Source: Corella eumyota (taxonomy: Eukaryota > Chordata > Ascidiacea > Phlebobranchia > Corellidae). From it: DNA of 64,000 nt. The number at the start of each line of letters is the position of its first letter. Positions within the stretch are counted from its first letter, which is position 1. Both the position numbers and the translations under genes were made by a program. The notes beneath the pieces are model-generated. The model was given only the letters and a program-made list of their open reading frames with translations, had not been told where the DNA came from and did not search any database. This document shows positions 57,386-64,000 of the stretch, one piece after another. Location of the stretch: positions 7,564,001 to 7,628,000 of the forward strand of contig OY720098.1 in assembly GCA_963082875.1 (NCBI GenBank), read 5' to 3'.

Positions 57386-59521
57386 ATGCTGAAGTCAATT
57401 TACATTTTCTCAATTTGTTTTGTGTTTGTGTTAAATGGTTCTCATGCTATTAGAAATTTAGTTTTTAAAAATGAAAACAATGGTGTAGTGAAGATGGATA
57501 AATTGCAACAGAAAGGAAAAGCTGTTCCTGCAAAAACATTTGTGGTTGACTTAGATGCCCCGCCTATGGAAAGGTAGTTGGTTTAATGTTAAAACATCAA
57601 TAAAAACAAAAAAAAATAATAGCCTACTCATATTATGGCTTACATTGGTATTTTAACAAAACCCAAATTAGTTTTTGTTTGGATTTTTTTATTAAGTTTG
57701 GATTTTTAAAATTAAACAGGATGTGTTTTTTTTTATCACAACCCACTTAATTATATAGCCTATGTAAATAAAAATAGCTTTTGTAATTTACATTTGATGT
57801 TTTTTTTTAGATGGAACCCTATTGTGAGGCAATATGATGCAAATTATCTAATGGAAGGAGTAACTAAAATATTGACGTAAGTCGTGTGGGGTGTGTTTTA
57901 AAATTAATTATTAAAAAAAATTACGTAATACTGGTTGACCTAATTTTTATAGTTAAAAAAATAATTTGTGTTAATAAATTTTCAAAATTTTGTTTACGTT
58001 GTACAGAAAGGAATTTCCATTTAAAAAATTGTTGCCACTTGTTCAAAAAATAGCTGGCGATCTAGACCGCTTTATTCCTCAACCCTATTCTGACGAAATT
58101 CGGGGTATTGCTAAAACACTTGGGTTACCATTGGGTGATGCTGTTCTGGTTAACATAGTTTATGACTTTTCGGCTTATGGAACCACTGGTTTTAAGTAAA
58201 AAAAAACTTAACTTTATAGGTTTATAAGTGTATATATGCTAATTTTTTTTAGTTGATTAAGCTTTTGTATTCATTGAATGATATTTATTTAAATAATGAT
58301 TTAGAGCTTGTACAAGTATTGTAACACATGATGAAAAAGGTCAAATAATCCAGGGAAGAAATTTAGATTATGATGCCCCAGAGTTTTTAAAAAACATAAG
58401 CATGCAGTTGGACTTTCACAAAAATGGAAAGGTAAATTTTGTAAAAATATTGCCTTACTTAATGTAGTTTAACAAAATAAATTTTGTATTGGTTTAAACA
58501 AAACATATTAAGCTTTAGTTAAAATATATTGGGATATTTTAAAATTATATTTTTTTTCTCATTTTTAACAGTCTTTGTACATGGCAACATCTTATGTTGG
58601 TTATGTTGGTATTATTACTGGCACAAAACATGGAATGTTTTCTATAAGTGGGGATGAAAGAGATACTGGTTCTCTATGGACAAATCTTCTGTCCACAGTT
58701 GAAGGGGACAAGTTTGCTTTTTTTTCAGAAAGACAAGTAAAATTTAAAAAATATTTCAATATTATTTTTAAAATTATTTTAATGTTGGTAAACTTTTTAA
58801 TGCTCTAAACTAAGTAATGTGCAATGTTGCATTTAAATTTTAAAACTTGGTATCTATAATTCTATTTAACTATACAATAAGGTTTTGGAACAAGCTACTA
58901 GTTATGCAGATGCATTGCAATATTTAATGACCACACCCACCATTGGACCAGTATATTACATAATTGGTGGGTTAAAACCTAATGAAGGAGCAATTGTTGT
59001 GCGAAATTCAAATAGTCTAGCTAATGTCACATATTTAGGAACTAAGACAAACCCGTAAGCAAATTAAAATTGATTGTCAAGTAATGTAATGTACTTCTCT
59101 TGTTATCCTAAATTTTAGCCAACATCGTTTCAACTGTACAATATTAAAATTATTTATGTTTATCTTAGATGGTATATTGTTGAAACTAATTATGATCCTT
59201 GGAATAAACCACCAGCCTCTGATGACAGAAGAGATGTTGCTATTAAAGCAATGAACCAGGTTGGAGAAATGAACATGAATGCTGACAATCTTTACAAGGT
59301 AACTGTAAACATTTTTTGTAGATTTTTTTAAAGGTAAACTTCTTATAAAACATCTATTAAATCTTGTAGTGATATTTAAAAACTTGTTGTAATATCAATT
59401 TTTTATCATTTTGAAGGTTTTGTCAACCCCTCTTGTGTTAAACCCAACAACAACTTACACCACAATTATGAGTGCAGCTGATGCTTCAGTTTATCATACC
59501 ATGATTCGCTTTGATGATTAG
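57386..59521 (+). CDS. NAAA: NAAA-like acid amidase, copy 1
   Basis: N-acylethanolamine-hydrolysing acid amidase, a lysosomal Ntn-hydrolase that cleaves fatty-acid ethanolamides such as palmitoylethanolamide and matures by self-cleavage before its nucleophilic Cys. Exons: 57386-57573, 57811-57876, 58007-58195, 58305-58431, 58572-58736, 58882-59054, 59169-59298, 59417-59521; 380 residues (human 359). A signal peptide (SIYIFSICFVFVLNGSHA) is followed by VPAKTFVVDLDAPPMERW, DRFIPQPYSDEIRG, the nucleophile segment ACTSIV at the start of exon 4, QGRNLDYDAP, FSISGDERDTG, VYYIIGG and WYIVETNYDPW with DDRRD. SGDERD and ETNYD favour NAAA over acid ceramidase. A neighbouring copy with the same exon structure follows. 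A TTTTTCTCAG acceptor lies 35 bases before the ATG. Confidence 0.94.
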
Positions 59522-59557
59522 AATACTTTCTAATCATCAAAATGAATCAAGCGAATC
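59503..59557. repeat. Perfect hairpin across the NAAA copy 1 stop codon
   Basis: A 14-bp arm TTTGATGATTAGAA (59510-59523), which includes the stop codon, is mirrored perfectly by TTCTAATCATCAAA (59528-59541) with a 4-base loop. Outer arms GATTCGC (59503-59509) and GCGAATC (59551-59557) pair again after a one-sided bulge. In RNA this would be a stable stem. Confidence 0.85.
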
Positions 59558-60406
59558 AAAGTTTGTATTATTTGTTACTTTATTATTTGATTAAAATTTC
59601 TTTGATTGTATTGCACTTTAATTTTATACAAACTTCTTTTTAAAAAAATTTAAATGTTTTTAATTAAATCTTTTATTTTGCTAAAATACATTTTTAAATA
59701 AATCTCCACCGCTACATGTTAAAACAAATAAAATTGTAGTGAAACTTTATCAACATAAAATACCTAATTTTGTATTGTTTAAAATCTACCTGATACTTAT
59801 TAAATATGCACTTATGTTGTTACAATCCATGAGTTCAATTTTTATTTTTTGTATTTACTCTGAGTTGAACGATATTGATACAAAAATTAACAAAAAGTGT
59901 TTATTTATTCAATATTTCTAGTGCAATATGTGTTAAGCAATAAAAATCAAATACCATAAAAGTTTAAGAGTAATACATTTGATTGGTGCCATAACAGTTT
60001 ATAAAAATGACATTTATTAAAACAATTTATGAATTGTATACTTAACAAATGTTTTAAAATATCATTTTTTATAATCGGTGCTGGTATTGTAAGGTTCATC
60101 CTTGTGGTAAAGATTTGTGATTGGACAATATTGCTTACCCAAGAAAGGTATATATGTTTGTATAAGAGTTCAAAACCTTAAAAAACAAACAACAGTCATG
60201 TGTTTTAACGATTTAAGTTTTATCGTTAATGTTTTATCATTTGATAATGTTTAAGTATTTTATCACGGTTTTGTATTTACAAAAATATGGTTTAGTTAAG
60301 GTGATTAAATATTTAAATTCATATTCGGTATTTAATTATATAATAGACTACTTTTACTTAAATGTATGACTTTTTGTTTGTAATTTTTTGTAGGTTATCA
60401 ACAACA
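59522..60406. other. Between the two NAAA copies
   Basis: Contains the 3' arm of the stop-codon hairpin, the copy 1 poly(A) signal and the upstream region of copy 2. AT-rich, with no gene signature. It ends in a strong acceptor TTTTTTGTAG (60393) 13 bases before the copy 2 ATG. Confidence 0.5.
59697..59702 (+). terminator. Poly(A) signal of NAAA copy 1
   Basis: AATAAA 176 bases after the copy 1 stop codon. Confidence 0.55.
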
Positions 60407-62445
60407 ATGAAAGTTATTATTAAGTTTTTAGTAGTTTTGACGTTCACTGCAATTTGTTATGGAGACATCATAAAAACTAATCAAGTTGAAGAACCTTCTG
60501 TGAGGCAATTCTCTAAACCGGCCATACCAGCAAAAACTTACATCCTCAATCTTGATCTCCCACCCCTTAAAAGGTTTGTTAAACTTTAAATGACTTTTTT
60601 ACCATCTACCAACTGATTTAAAAATAAATATGTTTTTTTTCTGTAAAATATAATTTTACTTTTTGATGTGGAAAATAAAACCTTTTTTTAAAATGATTTT
60701 TATCTGTTTAGATGGGATGAAATAGTAAAACAATTCGACTCCGAATTGGTTTTAAAAGGCTGGAAGCAACTGATAAGGTAGTATTCTTATTCAATAAACA
60801 AAAAGCCAACATTGAAGTATATTTATTTTAATTCATATTTAGCAAAAACTATAAAGCATATCAAAATGCGTTTTAAGTCTTTTACCACCTATATATTTAA
60901 TTTATTAAATAAAATTTTGCTTTGCAGCCAATTTATTCCAGAAAAATTAATACCGCTTATTGAGTATGTGGCATCTGACTTGGAAAGATTTATACCTCAA
61001 CCTTTTGCTGATGAAATGAGAGGAATAAGTCAATCCATGAACATTCCATTGAGTGATATTGTTTTGATTAACATTGTTTATGATGTTTCAGCTTTTAACA
61101 GCAGCACTTTAAAGTGAGGTTATAACAATGTGTTGGGATAAATTAGATTTAATATAACGCAGAGAAATAAATACAACCACCATAGTTTTAGTTTCATTAA
61201 TACTTTTATACTTTATAGTGAATGCTTTGTTTTAGAGCATGTACAAGTATTGTGGCAGTAGATAAAACAGGAAGATTAATTCAAGGCAGAAATTTGGATT
61301 ACAAAGAACCTTCTTTCTTGCGACAACTTACAATGCAAGTTGATTTTCAGAAAGGGGGTAAAGTAGGTTTAGTTAAAGTGTTTAAATTGGCACCATGCAT
61401 ATACATTATTTATAAATTACATTTTATAACAAGTACTAATTTGTGTATTAGTCATTATTTATGGCCACTACATATGCAACTTATGTTGGTATTATCACTG
61501 GATCAAAACAGGGAGCATTTTCAGTGACAGGAGATGAAAGAAATAAAGGACGGCTTCTGCAAAACATTGTATCTGCTTTAAAACATTCCGACTCAACGTT
61601 TTTCTTGGAAAGACTGGTAAAGTAGCTTTATAAGTAATAAAATTAAGGCAGTTTTAAATACAATTTTTAAATATCTGTTTTTATCTCTTAGGTACTAGAA
61701 ACCGCAACTGACTATCAATCAGCTCTAAATATGTTAATAGAAACTCCAACTATCGCTCCAGTTTATTACATCGTAGGTGGCATACATCCTACGGAAGGTG
61801 CCATTATTGTCAAAGATAGAGAAAGAGTGCTAAACGTGACTAAGCTAGGGGAAGACAAAGATCATCCGTATATTTTTAGTTTCTTCAAAATTTTATTAAG
61901 TGATGTTTTAAACTTTTGTAATATCATAAATTTCTTACAAAATTAGCTCGTTTAGTTTTTAAATTATACATTTCAAATATTAAAATAATGTATCATAAAA
62001 GTATGAAACATTTTTAGTTTTTAAATTATACATTTCAAATAATAAAATAATGTATCATAAAAGTATGAAACATTTTCGGTATTTAAGGTGGTATATTGTT
62101 GAAACAAATTATGATCCTTGGAATAAACCACCAGCCTCTGATGACAGAAGAGATGTTGCTATTAAAGCAATGAATGAAGTTGGACAGAAAAACTTGAACG
62201 TTTCAACATTTTATCAGGTAAATTTCAATAAAAGGAGGTTGTGCTTAGAATTACACTGGGCTAACATTTAAAGGTTAACCACAAATAGGTATATAATATT
62301 TTATATTTAAATTACTGTGCAGGTATTTTCAACACAGCCTGTGCTTAACCCAACAACAACTTACACCACAATTATGAGTGCTTCAGATGCTTCAGTGTAT
62401 CAAACCATGATTCGATACGATGCACCTTCACCTCCCAATCTTTAA
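60407..62445 (+). CDS. NAAA: NAAA-like acid amidase, copy 2
   Basis: Tandem paralogue of the preceding amidase, with the same eight-exon layout: 60407-60573, 60712-60777, 60928-61113, 61236-61362, 61452-61616, 61692-61867, 62088-62217, 62323-62445; 379 residues. Exons 2, 4, 5 and 7 have exactly the same lengths as in copy 1. A signal peptide (IIKFLVVLTFTAICYG) is followed by IPAKTYILNLDLPP, ERFIPQPFADEMRG, the nucleophile ACTSIV, QGRNLDY, FSVTGDERNKG, VYYIVGG and WYIVETNYDPW. Catalytic motifs are intact, so both copies look functional. The ATG at 60407 follows an acceptor at 60393 and starts the signal peptide; a longer in-frame start at 60362 would place residues across that acceptor. The C-terminus is extended (APSPPNL) relative to copy 1. 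Exon 7 is nearly identical to copy 1 at the DNA level. Confidence 0.94.
61953..62076. repeat. 62-bp tandem duplication in NAAA copy 2 intron 6
   Basis: Two adjacent units (61953-62014 and 62015-62076) beginning TAGTTTTTAAATTATACA differ at only one or two bases. It expands the intron just before the acceptor of exon 7. Confidence 0.85.
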
Positions 62446-63152
62446 TTTTTATAAAAGTTTAATTGTTTTCGCATCTTATTAATTATTTATACTTTGATTT
62501 TTTGATTTTCTTTTATTAACTTTTATAACATGATGTGCAGTTATATCAATTTGTTTTATTATGTTTTATGGAAGTTCAATGTTTGAAGTTTTTTATATTT
62601 CTAATTTTTATACCAAAAGTGAAATTGTGAAAGTTAATCGTATAATACATAACGTTTTCAAGAATTTTTGGTTGACATTGCTCTATATAAAGATTTTTCT
62701 CAGTAAACTTTGGGCTATTAAAAACAAAAATTTTCCTTTGTTTAACCGGGGCCATTTTTAAAGTGCATTTGGAGACCGAATCGTCCCCGGAGAAAATACA
62801 AAATGCATGCAGAAAAAAAAACAATAAATAAAAAGAAATCAAAGTTCGTTTAAAATCTAGTTTTAATAAATGTTTTTGCCTTTGAATATTCTTGTGAATA
62901 TTAACAAATAACTTTATTATATGTTGGGTTAAAAGTTATTTGCTACCAGTGTGGATTTTGGACAATAATGGCAAAGCGCGATATGTTAAAAACTATAATT
63001 TTGCATTTATGATTTAGATATTTTGTTAACCTTTTTGTGGGGTTTGAAAAATTGCAGAGCACTTGTTTGGAATAAGATGTTAATGTAGATTTTATTTTAA
63101 AACCCGTAACAAATCGTATTTGAACTGCGTTTATGCGTTCATTATCAAAACA
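62446..63152. other. NAAA copy 2 3' UTR and upstream region of the last gene
   Basis: AT-rich, with AATAAA at 62823-62828 as the likeliest but distant poly(A) signal for NAAA copy 2. Nothing else is recognised before the start of the Q-rich gene. Confidence 0.4.
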
Positions 63153-64000
63153 ATGGATGGGTATTTTCAAGATGTAGCAATTAAGCCACGATTTAAACAA
63201 GAATATCAAAACAATGCAACACAAGGTTTAGGTTATTCACATAACCTGCAACATAATACTTCACATGGTGGAGTAATAGTAAAAGATGAAAGCAATTTTC
63301 CTGTTGAATTTCAGCAAGAGTATTTCAACAATGAAGGTAGATGGAAGGAACAAGAGGTAATATTGCTAAACTCTATTGTATTCTAACTTATTTTAATATT
63401 TTTTAAATGTATTTATATAAGCTGTATTTTTTTAATTTTTAACATTCTTGTTTTTATTTCTTGTTGCAGGCAATGGTGTTGCCTAATACACACCAACCTA
63501 ACATTGCATACAACAACCCTAATCACATCTTACAAACTCAACAACAGCAACAACAACAGAGTGGTGCCGATTTTGACTTGTTAGCAGCAGCTGAAGCAGC
63601 TACGAGATCATTTGCAGTAGGAATGCAACATGCAGTGATGCTACAACAACAAGAATCTATGATTGTAAGAATTTTTGTTATTCAATGACTTTTTGAAGAA
63701 TTGGTTGATTCTTAGTTTGTAAACATATTTGTATTCTTTATTAATTTTATTGTTTTTACATGGCATGCTAAAAAAGTAGTGTATTCTTTAACTAACCTTA
63801 TATGCTTTTTGCTATTGAAACGCAATTATTTAGTAACAACATATATTCACAATATAGTTAACTTTTTAAAGATAATTAGTATAATAAAAAAATTAAGATG
63901 GTTAATTTTTGTGTTAATACATTTAATTTGCAAAAATTTAATTTTCAAAATTTGTTTCAGCCTAAACCAGATAAAAATCAACTCGGTGTTAGTGGTTTTA
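63153..64000 (+). CDS. Unrecognised Q-rich protein, N-terminal part
   Basis: Three exons are visible: 63153-63356, 63470-63664 and 63961 onward, which runs off the window. The start MDGYFQDVAIK is the first ATG in frame; the frame can be extended upstream but without another ATG. The first 150 residues are low-complexity, rich in Gln and Asn, with a seven-Gln run followed by an Ala-rich helix-like LLAAAEAATRSFA. No domain appears within the window. This composition is common in the N-termini of transcription factors, but that is only a guess; the function is unknown until the downstream exons are read. Confidence 0.75.

Noticed and set aside
60362-60406. Longer N-terminus for NAAA copy 2
   Set aside because: It would run through a strong splice acceptor and put extra residues ahead of a clear signal peptide; the ATG at 60407 is preferred.

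Overview
This window looks like the genome of a solitary ascidian tunicate of the Ciona type. The DNA is AT-rich and the genes are compact, with many small exons joined by short GT-AG introns. The protein families are those of chordates (a vertebrate-like Treslin, RYK, NAAA and MXI1), and polypyrimidine-AG acceptors often sit a few bases before the start codon, as expected where spliced-leader trans-splicing is used. The species call is inference; no database was searched. For the internal genes, the exon chains given below keep frame from start to stop.

Layout. 1-313: 3' end of an M14 carboxypeptidase. 2482-5608: hnRNP H/F-type RNA-binding protein with three quasi-RRMs. 7062-13291: MXI1/MXD, the bHLH-zip repressor partner of MAX, with two large introns that hold a dense cluster of CACGTG E-boxes. 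15385-17269: NIPSNAP-family mitochondrial protein. 20392-32812: a 28-exon rhodopsin-class GPCR with about 18 LDL-receptor class A modules and no leucine-rich repeats. 33968-42783: SETD1 (Set1/COMPASS H3K4 methyltransferase). 43719-49902: Treslin/TICRR, a replication-origin firing factor with both CDK sites conserved. 50491-54280: RYK, a Wnt-binding WIF-domain pseudokinase. 54584-55237 (minus strand): PEBP. 55689-57110: ALG1, intronless. 57386-59521 and 60407-62445: two tandem NAAA-like acid amidases. 63153-end: start of an unrecognised Q-rich protein.

The genes do not form one pathway. They are chromatin and transcription regulators (SETD1, MXI1), replication control (Treslin), signalling receptors (RYK, LDLa-GPCR) and metabolic enzymes (ALG1, NAAA, PEBP, NIPSNAP). 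Eleven of the twelve lie on the plus strand. PEBP is the exception: it is tail-to-tail with RYK and head-to-head with ALG1.

Mobile DNA is light: one complete tRNA-type SINE, two half-SINEs, one hAT-like MITE with terminal inverted repeats and a near-perfect 8-bp target duplication, an inverted pair of an unnamed ~200-bp repeat, and two recent tandem duplications. No viral fossils, CRISPR arrays or tRNA genes were seen. The points most worth a second look are the LDLa-only GPCR, the E-box cluster inside a gene whose product recognises E-boxes, the repeat whose edge coincides with a splice donor, the gene-conversion tract between the NAAA copies, and the perfect hairpin across the NAAA stop codon.
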